NCBI GenBank assembly: GCA_964035545.1
Contig: OZ037771.1
Coordinates: 7,482,690 to 7,546,689 of the forward strand
Reading direction: 5' to 3'
DNA length: 64,000 bases
From: Bugula neritina
Taxonomy: Eukaryota > Bryozoa > Gymnolaemata > Cheilostomatida > Bugulidae
Of this stretch, positions 38,516 to 51,232 are shown piece after piece. The number at the start of each line of letters is the position of its first letter. The first letter of the stretch is position 1. The position numbers and the translations under genes are program-made. The notes under the pieces are model-generated. The model did no database searches. It saw nothing but the letters and a program-made list of their open reading frames with translations, and was not told where the DNA came from.

Positions 38516-40933
38516 TATATTCTAACTGCAAAAGCATCGAAACATACACAGTGACTCCTATTAACATAGTGCAGAGCTATAAGTTAACAAGTCATCACAG
38601 AGATATTTATGGTATAAACCTAGAAGCTCTACGTATGCATGCATGCATGTATATAGTTATGTACAGTGACAACATACATGAAAATGGTTTGCGTAGCCAG
38701 CTACATGCCCTAATTGTTTACCATACGTTCGAATATATTAATCAGATGGGAATCAAAATGTATACTTTTTATTATACACTACTAAATTAATTTAAATCAT
38801 TACAGCAACTAATGGCTTTGAAAAGTCAATTTGGTTTCTATATCTACTTGCTGATGTAGAAGTTTTGAGACCAAGTAAAATAACACATTGCAAATTAGAT
38901 GGACAAAGATCCTACTCAGTTGTTTCTCTAGTTGCTGTTTCATAAAATGGGAAAAAAGGTGAAAGAATAACCTCTTTTTTCAAACTTAAATAGTTTTAAA
39001 CTTACTTAGCGTATTAATAAGTTTTTATGCCCGCTCACCAAAGAGCAATTGTAACTGAAGGGGGCTAAATTAAAATGTTTGATTTAGATATAACTAGTAG
39101 ATTTATAGTCTGCATCATGAGAGACTGAAGTAGGAGATTAACACAGTAGCCAATCCTTTTTAATATCAGCTAAAATAAAAATGTGGAGTATATAAATTGT
39201 AAAATAGATGACAAAAATCGCCAGATTTTGATTTTGTAACAACTAAAACCTAACTAACATTACATATGTTACAATTCATATATATTATATATATATTTTT
39301 TTCAATACTATATCATCAACTATTAGTATTACTATAAGTATAATTATAAAAGATAGTACTAATTTAAAATATTCTTCTCAATAATAATATCAATTATAAT
39401 AATTTAAATCGCACTTACACTTTCAGTAGAACTAAAAGTAAAAGTAAATATTATTAAAAATAATATCAAAATTCATTTAATTTCATATTTAAAAAATTTC
39501 AATTCTGACTGCACAACAACTTGAACTAATATTATCATTCTGAATGATAACAAAATGATAATCACTTTATGATAATGATATTCAACTTTACAAGTTATAT
39601 TCATATTGATATTCTATCACTATGTTATTGATATTGACTAAATTATTTAGTCAGTTACACTTACTGTTAGTGTTAGTATTAAATAATTAATATAATTCAT
39701 TGATTTTGAATGGTTGAACTTGATATTCATTTTCAATTTGAATTTCTGATAGGTGAATATTAATAATAATATTATCATTATGATAAAATGATTATGAGTA
39801 TACATTTATAATTATAGCTAACGAAGATAACCTCAAACCGTTGGCAACGAAGGATTAGGATGCAAAAGTTCAATTGTCTAATAAATATAAAATAATAGTT
39901 TGTTATTGTGGGATTGGAAAAGGAAACTTGTTAGGGTTCAAAACATGTTCACATTCGGCAACATAGAAAATTAAGAATTGTTTTATAAGCAGCTTCAAAT
40001 TGGGGTTACTCGGTGCAGTAGTTTGTAACTCTCAAGTTTGAAGTTGAGGGCTTCAACAAACCCCCAACTTTAAACTTGCAAACTCTAAATTATTGCTTTT
40101 GATAACCTCCAACTTGGCGCTTCTTATAAAACGATTTGAAATAACGAGTTCAAAGAAAAGTTTATATACACGAAGCTTGAATAAGAGAACGTTTTTAAAA
40201 ACATTCGCTTCCCCCACACCTAATAGTTCAAAGGCTATTTCCAAAGCCAGGAGTCTATGCTGGAAACACGTTTTGTATAAAAAAAGACAACTCTTAATTA
40301 GAAACGTAGCCGTCATTTTGGTGTTGCCCATTAAATGCAACTCCCCTTCCGTTTCTTTTGATGAACTTACTCACATTGCATTTCGGCAGCTTATTGCTCT
40401 GTTTATTATCAAAGCCTATCAACGCCTAGTGCACAAGGCGGAAATAGGCGTTGATCCAAATTACACAGTTAAATTTTTATACAGGAGCTTTCTACTTTCT
40501 GTACAGTAACGTCGATTGACAATGTGAGTGACTGATATAAAATTGGTAAAATTTACAGAAATATTATGTTTCATCAAATAGAGTAATTTGAATTACAATG
40601 CTCAGCACTCTGAAAGTTAATGATAATCACAAAGTCAAACGAAACTGAAAGTGAAAATAAGATCATACTCATAGTATTAGTAGACTATTAGTATTACTAT
40701 TAATATTAATAATCATAATGAATGATAGTGATCAATTTATCATAGTCATAATGAATATGATAACCAGTATCAATATAATTATTAATTTTATCGTAAGGAT
40801 GATTATTATTTTGATATCATGATGTCAATGATAAATGATAGTGGTGATTTCAACTATACGTCTATAGTCCTTATGATAATCATAGTAATCTACTTGTACT
40901 AATAATAGTACTATTACTATTAGTATTAGTATT

Positions 40934-41018
40934 AACATAGTTTAGTTTTGATTTTAACTTATACCAATACTACTACTAGTAGTATTGGTATAAGTTGAAA
41001 TCAAAACTAAGCTATGTT
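40934..41018. repeat. 85-bp near-perfect inverted repeat
   Basis: Left arm 40934-40974 and right arm 40978-41018, 41 bp each, separated by three bases (ACT). Only two mismatches by eye. Arms read AACATAG...TTATACCAATACTACT and its complement. No target-site duplication was identified. Confidence 0.9.
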
Positions 41019-41529
41019 TGATGTTTGTATCAGTGTGAATAATAATTATAATAAGAATTATCAATGTTACCATCACTGCACGTGTTTTTTAAACTTATAT
41101 ATTAGGCTGCAGTCACTAACTCTAAGTCTTGTAGCCTGTCTTAAATTGTAAGCACAAATCTGAAAAAGTTAGTGTAACTTAAAATAAGAAACCTAAGCTG
41201 AAACTATTAATAGTTTTGAATTTAGGGCCATTTTTTTCTTTTAGTGACCTTGTAATGATTAGGATAAGCAATATACAAGTTAATATAAAAATTAAAGTTA
41301 TAAAATACAAGTATTTTTGCTGATGTGTTTAAAATTTGCACATCTCAGCAATAAAATAGTTTAATACATTGTTTCTTCATTACTAGAAGCAAATTACATT
41401 CTATCTGAAGCAATATGAGTGCTGAATATTAGGTAATGACAATTAACTTTGATTTTGATGGCATTAATTTCTGACCAACTGCTCACTCTAGTAATTATGG
41501 TCATGAACTCACTATAAAATAATTTTGCC

Positions 41530-41592
41530 CCCCCCCCACTGGGATTTCGAACTCGAGACCGTGATTGCGCTCACTCATTCATCTAGCCACTA
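41530..41592 (-). mobile_element. tRNA-like head of a different SINE, or a tRNA relic
   Basis: The minus strand reads TAGTGGCTAGATGAATGAGT, GCAATCACGGTCTCGAGTTCGAAATCCCA: a box A-like start, then a good box B (GTTCGAAATCC). It does not share the body of the other SINE family and I cannot fold it into a full cloverleaf. Confidence 0.4.
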
Positions 41593-42569
41593 AATTTTAC
41601 TTTCTTTAATTTTCTACATACATTCACAAACTTTATTATCTTGCACATTTACTTTCTCACTATCAATTTCATTTAAAGCACTATTAAATATGTACAATCT
41701 AGTTAAGTAAAGTAGTGATAGCTTTTATCTATAATTTTTTTTATAAAACTTCTGCCTCTCTATTGTTTTACTTTTTACCTACAGACGTTTGAAAAGATGG
41801 CGTTGGTAATGGTAAGATTTTGTTGCTCGATTTTGTTAGTAAAGTAGAGTATTGCAACTGCTGTTTGTGTTTCTTCACCATTATGACAACATAAGTTTGT
41901 GGCTTGTTGTAAATTTGTTTGAAGTACATGATGTCTAACTCTCTTCTTGATATAACAACTCTATAAAGTTTATTCCACTTAACTTTCTTCTCTGTCAAGT
42001 TTGCTGCTGCAGCTGTTTGTGTTTGCTCTACTCTATATTACCTCTGCTACCGTAGAGATGTAGAGAACTTGAGTTAGATAGTGCTTCTATAACATAGTCT
42101 CTTTTTTATTATCAGAACTGCTTCTATGTTGTAGTTTTGCCATGTGAGAACTTCTACATGTGTTGCAAAAGTTCCATGAAATTAATGAGAATAAATCAAT
42201 AAATGTGAAGATCTGTAGTCTTACACTTACCAAGCGTATGACAAGTTTTCAAAATTGATTTTATTTTGTTTTTATTCACTCTTTATGCAATATATTACAT
42301 TATTTTAGTTAGATGACCAGCTTTGCTAGTTAGCAGCTAGACATCATTTTGAGATTAGGTCTCTTTAGCCTGGATTCTCGAAAATTGTTGAGGTTGTTTT
42401 CTGATAAATCTTTTCTCATTTCTTTGGAATTCATTCGAAGTTGCCAATTCATTAGTATTTTGTTGCAACTGTTTGACTCAAGCTAAACAATAATTAGATA
42501 CATTGTAGTTGACTTTGATTTTCTGTATATTCAAACTATTCATTATTATTATTTTTTTAACTTATAGTT

Positions 42570-45500
42570 ATGGACTATAACTCAATGGATGGCGCTGCAG
42601 TAAACACAGACGTAGTGGTGAATGTAGGTGAAGGGTCAGCTGACTTTGGTGGGCAGAGCGAGATATCGGCAGCTCTTGAAACTAACGATAAGCAGCCCAT
42701 TATCCAATCACAGACAGCCAACACCAGTGCAGAGCTGGAAGCTGACAGTGTAACTGTTGATTTGTCTCCCAAGCCACTTGTGTCCGGTGTGCGAACGGCA
42801 GCGACGTTACGACAAGGTGTGTCTCAATTCTACCATGATGTGTGGCAATTCTTCATTGCATTTTGTCGAAATCAAAAACAAACTCAGTGTGTGATGATGA
42901 AGTTGGAATGCTCATCCGATGATGTGAGAATTGTCGAAGCATAGAGAAGACAAACCCAAATTCTGCTTTACTATTATTATGATCATAAATTTTATAAATT
43001 TAGAATCAACAGTATCAGCTTCATGAGCAAAGCAATTTTTTCGATGAAGCACCTATTTTCTTATTTCATAGAAAATTGTATATTCAAGTTATACTTGATG
43101 TATTCTCTTGTTTGCATTTACTATGAACTTATCTTTTATTTTCTAAGTATTTTAATGTATTTGTTGCTTTGAAATGGTTTTTAATCATTCCATCAACTTT
43201 TAATCAGTCTTTGCTCTAATTTTTGTTCTAGTTTTAGACATGACTTTAGTATTTCTCTGTTCTAAATCTTGTATTATGCTTCTAGAATCTACAGGGACTG
43301 TCAACGGAGACGTAATGGTGTGTGGGGTCGTGACCTCACAGCAAGCCGCTGTCAAACGCCGCCCTAATTCTAAACAGGATTCGGCAACAGCATCTTCTCA
43401 GGCAACAAATCTGAAGGATTTTGAGTGCCCTTCTGGGGACAGATATACTCAGCATGACTCCATGTTGGAGTAAGTAGAGTGTAGGATAGTACTACAGTGC
43501 TCCCTCTCTGTTTCACGGTTCCATAGGTCACAAAAAGGGCTTGAACCCTGGTTTTGTGGCTTCAATGTAGGTGTATTGACACAAATGGCCAAATTTAACG
43601 GAGTGAGTTAAATCTGGTATTCTACTATGTCACGGAATGAGGTTTCAGGACCCATAGCTTAGTGAGATATGGAGGGAGCCCTGTATTAGTATATGTTACA
43701 CATGGAGAAGTATATGAGATTATATAGTGAAAGCTACCTAATTGTGGCTGTGTATATGTGCAGGATGAGCAATCCTACACCCAGTGACTGACCTCTAATA
43801 TTATATACATGTGTTCTCACATCTACATATAGGAGTATATATTAATTATCTACAGTCTATTGTAAACACATCACTCTATGAGTTAGTCAGTTGATGTGTT
43901 TTCTACATTAATAACTAAGTTTATACAGATGATGAAATCAAGCTACTTTGTTTTTATGGTTTATAATTGTAGTTATTTATTAGTTATCTTCTCATGTGAT
44001 TTTAAGTCACTACAAAGTAGACATTGTATACTAGTTCAAGTCTATTTCCTGTAGAAACATCAAGACGAGTATCAGGAGAGTCATAGACCACATAGCATTT
44101 CGAGCCCTCACTATTATTCTCATCATCATTGATCTTTGTATCGTACTGGTTGCTGTCATAAAATCTGAGACCGCTGCCGACCCGGCTGATAAAGACCTGA
44201 TTGAGGAACTACGTCAGCTTGACTATGTGGCTCTTGTCTTTAGTTGTTACTTTGTGGTCGAAGTGGGTCTTCGCATTTTCTCACAAGGGTAAGATGCAAA
44301 CTCATGAGGTTGAAATTGAATAATGTACAAATATTTAATATGTTTACACCATTTTCTCCTTCTTGCAAGCTTTCAGTACCCAAATAATGATTGTCACAGA
44401 AGGAAAAAAGCAAATAATGAGAAATGCAAAACAAAATTAGCTCTGTGTGTCACAACTGCTACTGAAATCTGGAAAAGCTTTTTTAATTGTTTCATGCATG
44501 ACTGCACTATTTGAAAGACCACTTTAACCATTTGTTATCAATTGATGCATGGCATAGTTGTGTAGTATAAATTTTTATTTTACTAGAATTACTATATTAT
44601 TTTTTGTTGTTTCATAATTGTTTTAAAAAATATATTATAGGCTGAAATGTGTCCATTTGTATATGAATTATTGTTGAAACAGGATTTTCAAATAAACTAA
44701 TATTCTGTTCTCGGTAAAGTGTTATCAGAACTCTAATATTTTTGCTAACAAAATCTGATCAATAATATTTTCTCCATTGTAATTCTAAATGTCAATGTTA
44801 TTGCCATTTCAGGATTTGTCTTTTCATGAACAATTTTTAGTATTTAGCTAGCAGCGACCAATAATAGCATTATATGATAATGCTACTGCTTATAATATGT
44901 TGTAATTGTACCTTGTTACTAATAGTGTATAGTATATTGCTGTTGCAACATATTATACTGTAGCTGTGAAACTCAAATAAGTTTATCAAATTGAATACTG
45001 CTGGATATAGTATCTGATTACTGCAGTGTTTTGTTTTGTAGACCAAAGTTGTTCTTTCGGCAAGTGCTTGAAGTCATAGATTTCTTTGTGATCCTTGTTA
45101 CATTCATCGTGGTAGTTGTTGATCTCTCAGTAGATGCCGCTAACAATACTACCGACATTCTTAAGTAGGTTTTATATCACCTGTATGGTATAAATCTAAT
45201 ATTTCTGGTTTGCTGAAATAATTACATAAGAATTATCGATAAGTTTTTGCCACTGCAACTTGCAATTTTAGTTTAGAAACTGTTTTTCTGTAAGTATTTG
45301 AATATATTATGGTAGTGCTCTATTTTTAGCTGTGATCTATTTTTAGAGTTCTACAAGCATTGCGATTGGTCAGAACCATCAGATTTGGCATGCTACTTCG
45401 AGTTATTATAACACAACGCAAACAACTTATTAGATCTTCCAGACTCTTGGTTTCTGAAAACAAAAGGAGATTTCAAAAGGACGGGTTTGACCTTGACCTT

Positions 45501-48500
45501 TGTTATATAACAGGTAAATTAGCTCATACCTCTCAGACTGCATACTCTATGATCTTATATATTAAATGCAGGTAAATGAACAATGTTATGTACTTTTTAA
45601 CAACAATTATACTGTGTTCAGGTTTGAAGTACTTTTTCATATTGTATTAACGTGTGATTTCATAACCATAAGTGTTAATATTGTACTGTTGGTGTTTGTA
45701 GATCGTATGATTGCCATGTCATTTCCTTCTCAAGGCATTATGAGTCTTTATAGAAACCCAATTGAAGAAGTTTCGCGGTTCTTCAACCGTAAATATCCAG
45801 GAAAATACAGAATATACAACTGCTGTAGTGAGTGTAATATGTAGAAGATATATAATTATTATAGCAAATATATTATATAAAATATATAATTGTTGTAGTA
45901 AGTGTAATATATAGAATATATAATTATTATAGCGATTATAATATACATATAGAATAACTGTAGAGTTTCATGTCAGGTGAGAGAGGTTACGATGAGGTCA
46001 AGTACTTCAATGATTCCGTCTACAGAGTGAGAATAGATGATCACAATGTGCCCACCTTGCAGCAGATGCTCGACTTTGTTAAAGATGTGGAGCAGTGGAT
46101 GAATGCTGATAGGTCTAATGTTATAGCTATTCACTGTAAAGGTTTGTCCCCTCTCTTCCTCCTTCTAACTCTCACAGCCGTCTTCATAATGTTTTTACAC
46201 TTATTAAGTTTTGTTTTCAAATTCTTACTTTAAAATTCGGTGCAACTAATCATGGTGATTGATTTATTTTATTTTGTGATAAATTGATTTTTTGTAACAG
46301 GAAACTGCCGTGCTGTATTTTGTAAACTACTAATATAAGAGTTATACATAATAGTTTTGTTGTAACACATGTGACTAATTACTGTGCTAGATTATTAGTA
46401 TATAAACCGTCTCTTTAAAAACTCCATCCTTGTGAGAACCTCTGATGACAATGGGTTCTTATGTGGACTAAGTGGTGTGCCTCTAGAAATGCTAGCAATA
46501 TTGTTTAAGAAATTTTGCTGTCACTCAAGAACAATCATGATGGGATGCTCTTTCTAACAACCCCACAAATTCAGCCTTGAACCCATGGTGCTTTAATTAC
46601 TAAGTCCTTGCTGCTCCTCAGTGCAGCTATATAGAATTCCGACACCAAGAGCAAGTGCTACTAGCACACACTGGCTTGGTTGTGTATAAACTGTACATCT
46701 ATATACAATACGCGTACCGTAGGGGGTAAAGGCCGAACTGGGACAATGATTTGTATCTGGCTGCTTCACTCTGGCATATTCACTAAGGCAGACGACGCTC
46801 TAGAGTACTTTGGTAGCAGACGTACGGATCTGAGTGTCGGTTCAGCTTTCCAGGGGGTACAGACCCCTAGTCAAAGCAGGTTTGTATGAGGGTAGAGGGT
46901 GTACAGAGTAGGGTGCTATGAGGGTATACAGAGTAGGGTAGTATGAGGGTATACTGTGTACAGAGTAGGGTAGTATGAGGATATACAGAGTAGGGTACTA
47001 TGAGGATATACAGAGTAGGGTAGTATGAGGATATATAGAGTAGGGTAGTATGAGGATATATAGAGTAGGGTAGTATGAGGATATACAGAGTAGGGTAGTA
47101 TGGGGGTATGCTGTATACAGAATAGGGTAGTATGAGGGTGTACTGTATACATATCTTTAGTGAAATACTGTCAAAATATGATTTTTCCTAAACAAGCAGC
47201 ATAGGAGCAAAAAGTAACTATTTTGGAATCGTTTTTCTTTTTACATGTAATGAAGCATATTCTAATGGTTTAACTCGTAGATACGTAAATTATTACGAGA
47301 AGATGTTGACTGAACATGGCGGAAGCATGCCCAATTCACGGCTCATTAAAATAACAAAAGTATCAGTTACTGGCCTAAGGGGTGAGTTTAGTTTCTTGCC
47401 ACGGGAAAGTATGTCAAGTTTAATTATTTCACTAGAAGCTTTTATTATTCTCGGAGATTGACTTCAGAATATATTAAAATTTAAGTATCTTGTATTGTGA
47501 TTTCCCACTGTTTCTTTCATTAGATTCTAGTTTATATTGTACTTTATTACAAAGAAATAGCCTAAGCATTTTTAATATTGCAGGAATCGGTATGGGGGAC
47601 GGTAGCGATCTCATCCTACAGATAATACTCGGCGGGGACCTGATTTATGAGGCTAGGTTTGGAATTGGGACCAACTGTGAGGTTCGTAACTGTGATGTAA
47701 GGAAGACTTTGCCATCAGTTTATCAGTGAAGGCTCTTCATCTCACATGTCTAGTGTGTAGCTGCACATCGAGAGAGCTAAATACTCTTTGCTAGTTCTCA
47801 AATTAACATTCCTTTTATTGGGGGCAACCTGCTGCCAGGAGTTTGAACCTCTTTGGTACCTGATTGGTTATTTATGTAAAGACATAATTTATCCCTTGCA
47901 CTATCAGACAAACCATCTTGAATATATGACTGGCAGTATAATATGATGTTGTTTATATTGTAGTGTAAATCATATGTAGGTAGATTGCCATGCATCTGTC
48001 ACACATGAGATTGTGTAGAATCATATCTATAGTCTAGTGCAAAAGTATTTTCTATGTTATAGAAGAAACCTTTTGCACCAAGATTTTTGTTGTATTTTCA
48101 TTTTTTCATCACAAATTTACATACAGGTATTTTCCCAGGTGTTGGGTCTAGTTTTGTGCAGGCCAATGGGAAGACTGCACACGGCAATGTATCTGTTTCT
48201 TAGTTTCTACTATTGGTTGTGTTTGTTTGTTAGACTGTGTTTGAGAGAGAGTCGGCTACTATTACTGCTTCTCTCATCAACTCCCCCAATGTCTCAGGAG
48301 ATGTTAAAGTAAGATTTGATGCTACCTCCAAGATTCCGCGTGACTATGACAACTGCCCGTGGTTTTTCTGGTTTAACACATCCTTCCTCGGCAACCAAGA
48401 GTGAGTTATGTCACACCTGTCTGTCACATCACATGATCACACCTGCTGTCAAATTACACCTACTGTCAAATTACGCTTGTCCGTCACACCTGTCTGTCAC

Positions 48501-49046
48501 ATAACACCTGTCTGTCACATAACACCTGTCTGTCACATCACACTTGTCAGTCACATCACTCTTGTCAGTCACATCACACCTGTCAATCACATCACACCTG
48601 TCTGTCACAGCACACCTGTCAATCATACTAACCTGTCACATTACACATGTCAGTCACATCTACTGACTCTTCTGCTGCTTATTATTAAATTTTGCTAAGA
48701 AATGGTTTTGTGATTTTTTTTTAAACCTTAAAGGTTTTCCAAAAAAGTTTTTAGGAAGTTCTCATCACTTATGCATGTTTCTCTCTGATTCTCTCTATCT
48801 CTTTGCTTTACATGATTCTTCACAATCTTACCACCTTCCTGACCCTTAATTGGCTGACTAACTAACTCAGTAACTTACAGGATTATATCAGGCAATAAAA
48901 GTATTCAAACTGAGCCGTTTATGACTCGTTTTAGGCTGGTGTTGACGCGTGGAGAGTTGGACAATCCTCATCAACCTCGTGCTTGGAAAACTTACAAAGA
49001 AAATTTCAAAGTGACCATGCAATTTGAAGATTGCGTTTCAATGTAG
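42570..49046 (+). CDS. Voltage-sensing phosphoinositide phosphatase (VSP/TPTE family)
   Basis: VSPs couple a four-helix voltage sensor to a PTEN-like phosphatase that removes phosphate from PI(4,5)P2 and PI(3,4,5)P3 at the plasma membrane. Twelve exons (42570-42816, 43286-43469, 44055-44288, 45042-45164, 45347-45513, 45702-45827, 45977-46141, 46723-46879, 47281-47381, 47584-47696, 48234-48400, 48935-49046) keep one frame and give 631 residues. S1 is about 161-179 with D170, S2 about 200-219 with E213, S3 about 231-249 with D235, S4 about 263-283 with R269, R272, R275 and R281. The linker [18 protein letters not shown] leads to the phosphatase with active loop HCKGGKGRTG (C414, R420), then a C2 domain with [15 protein letters not shown]. 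The 140-residue N-terminus is Ser/Asp-rich and unlike known VSPs. An AG directly before the ATG suggests an upstream noncoding exon. Confidence 0.95.
45821..45932 (+). repeat. Duplicated donor region in VSP intron 6
   Basis: Copy 1 (45821-45864) spans the exon 6 end and donor, TGCTGTA|GTGAGTGTAATAT, and ends AATTATTATAG. Copy 2 (45891-45932) repeats it inside the 149-bp intron with an intact donor-like TTGTA|GTAAGTGTAATAT. Confidence 0.85.
46423..46620 (-). mobile_element. Possible diverged SINE copy
   Basis: The order of weakly matching blocks (ATCCTTGTGAGAACCTCTGATG, GATGCTCTTTCTAAC, CTTGAACCCATGG, TTTAATTACTAAG) follows the reverse SINE, with an insertion of about 50 bp in the middle. It lies in VSP intron 7. 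Similarity is by eye only. Confidence 0.4.
46880..47156 (+). repeat. ~25-bp minisatellite beginning at the VSP exon 8 donor
   Basis: About ten units built on GTATGAGGGTATACAGAGTAGG with AGG/AGA and ATATAG variants and two longer units containing TACTGTGTACAG. The real donor GTTTGTATGAGGGTA is itself the first, diverged unit. Confidence 0.9.
48408..48665 (+). repeat. ~16-bp minisatellite just after the VSP exon 11 donor
   Basis: About 15 units of CACACCTGTCTGTCACAT with variants (TTGTCAG, TGTCAATC, CTGCTGTC). It starts about eight bases after the donor GTGAGT at 48401. Confidence 0.88.
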
Positions 49047-51232
49047 GAAATTACCATTCTCTAACTGTAACAGCTGTATACAGAGCTGTTGGCAGTACTC
49101 GGGGTTGTGTTCCCTTGCCAACAATATAGACTGAGTTTAGAGAGTTCATGCATAATATTCAACTAGCCAAGTTTATTTGATGATGCATTTCAATAACCAA
49201 CAGTTACTGTTTTTTTCATTTCTTTAGCATTCATACTGTATATCTTGCCAGGCTACAATACTCTGTTTAGTAGTTATCACCTCTTTGCCTACTCAAACTC
49301 CTGGCTAGTTTTTACCACTTTTCGTGTGCTGTTTCAACTTATCAAATATATTCCAGTTTATCATTTCCTTTTTATCAATTTCCATTTATGTTATCAGCAT
49401 TGCAATTATTTTCCTTCTTTCTGTGTATATTGACTACTTATTTTTAGTGATGCAGTGATTTGTTTGCATTGATATTTTGTATAGTGGGTTTGGTGCTATA
49501 TGCTCAAGTGTTAGGTCAAAATTTTTACGATATGATTATGATATGATATGATTATGATAGGATATGATTATGATAAGATATGATTATGATCAAAAATTCA
49601 CTCAGACTTAGTTCAGGCAATTTTTTTATTTTTAAAATTTGATATTTGAGCGGTTATATAATTTTTACTCGATATTATGATTCATAATAATTTCGTAGTT
49701 TCAATGAATTTTGTGTGCTTTTGGGTCTTATATTTTTGTTCAATACAAAATCATACTCTTAGCAAAAATCTTTGTGACTCAAATAACATTTTTTATAAAG
49801 AAGTTTCTGTTTTATGTATAAAACTAGTTCTTAACATTTTAAATGATGACAAGTGAGGTTTGATAATGTTCACACCCTCTCCTTTCAAGATGTAAACAGT
49901 TCCAATAACAGCATGCAGTGTTGGGATGTTTTATACTCACATAAGCCACTTATAAAATATATAGTAAGGTTGGACAAAAGCATGGGTATAGGTAGTATAA
50001 CATCAGTGGCATATTGTTACAGCTAACTTGAAACTACTTCAACGTGCACTTGCCTTTTGTTTGCCGATGACAACTGTGTTGGCGATATAAATGGGTGATA
50101 GCCGACCCCAAGGGCTTGTTGTCACAATTATGATTCCTATCTGTTATATATTGTCATACATATTTCATTGCTGACCATATGGTCTACTGCATCTTCTCCA
50201 GCTACTTGCAGACTCAAGTGTAATATTGTACAAACATAAACATTGAAGACCATTTGCGAACTATTTGAGTTTGTTAGAATCTTATTACAGAAATTGGACT
50301 ATTTTATGCTTTGATTTTTAAATCTGCTACATTTTTTGAAAAGAAATTTAAGAAATTTATCATTTAATATACAATAGAGAAAAAATGTCTGGCCCAGTTA
50401 ATTTTATTGAGCAATACTTAGTTTAAGTTTCCAAAAGGGGCTGAGTGGTTTAAATATTTATTCTGAATGAGTAGTACTTTATCAAAGCTGCTTACTAAAC
50501 TAAATATCTTGATTATAAGAAATTTAACATTTTACTTCAACAGCTCATTTGTATGTTCAATTTTTTTATTTCTACTTTAAATAAACCAGGTATAGCGCTT
50601 ATTTTCAAGTCTAAAGGAAGCTTTAGCCAAACATTTTCTACGTCCTCTTTTTTGTTTTGCAACGGAACGTGTGCCAGTGATGCTAACTAGCTTTATTTTT
50701 TTGAAGTTGCTCCTCAATTACTAGTTCTATCACTAATAATCAATGCTAACCCAATTATCCTCTTCAGTAACGTTCACTTGTTCCCCTACCATAAGGTTGA
50801 GGCTTTATTAAGGAGACAGCCTTGAGACAAAGAGGCCACATTTAGGTAGTATTATGAGTTTTCCTGTGATTAATAATTTTTACTTGCATTTAATCAGTTT
50901 TAAAATTTAGTTTAGTGTTTGAATATTCATTAAGCACATGCATGGGATTATAGTTTGATAGTGTTTTGCTGTGAGCTTGCATTATTAATTTTGTTAATTA
51001 AGTTTACCAGTTCCTAGATATGCCTCCGCAAGGGAATCCTTTAAAACTAAGTTACTGCTAATTGTAGTCACATTTAACCAAATTAGTGGACATCACCACC
51101 ACATGTTTATAGGAACATAACTCAACCTAATCCGATATACCTCAGATAATATTTAATAGACTGCTAGCAATTTTTTAATATAATACTAAACTATTAGATT
51201 TATTCACAGAAAATTACATTATTGTGTTTCGC
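49047..51232. other. Intergenic region between VSP and Phox2
   Basis: About 2.2 kb, AT-rich, no supported exon. It contains a short tandem run of GATATGATTAT units at 49529-49590. The Phox2 promoter should lie at its right end; I see no clear TATA box. Confidence 0.55.

Larger units (their letters stand above)
38516..42569. other. Intergenic region between ANKLE2 and VSP
   Basis: About 4 kb between divergent genes, with a very AT-rich core (39280-39860, 40600-41060) of ATAATGATTATCATT-type words. It contains the 85-bp inverted repeat, a short hairpin near 40420-40453 (CAACGCCTA and TAGGCGTTG arms) and a tRNA-like relic. A 138-codon open frame at 40093-40509 has no domain, odd composition and no splice context. 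The promoters of both neighbours must lie here. Confidence 0.6.

Noticed and set aside
40093-40509. 138-codon open frame on the plus strand
   Set aside because: No domain, no homologue I recognise, no splice or poly(A) context, and a 95-codon open frame overlaps it on the other strand. It is probably chance or a very old relic.
41783-41808. A coding first exon for VSP (MALVM)
   Set aside because: Joined to the AG before 42568 it goes out of frame and stops quickly. At most it is a noncoding exon.
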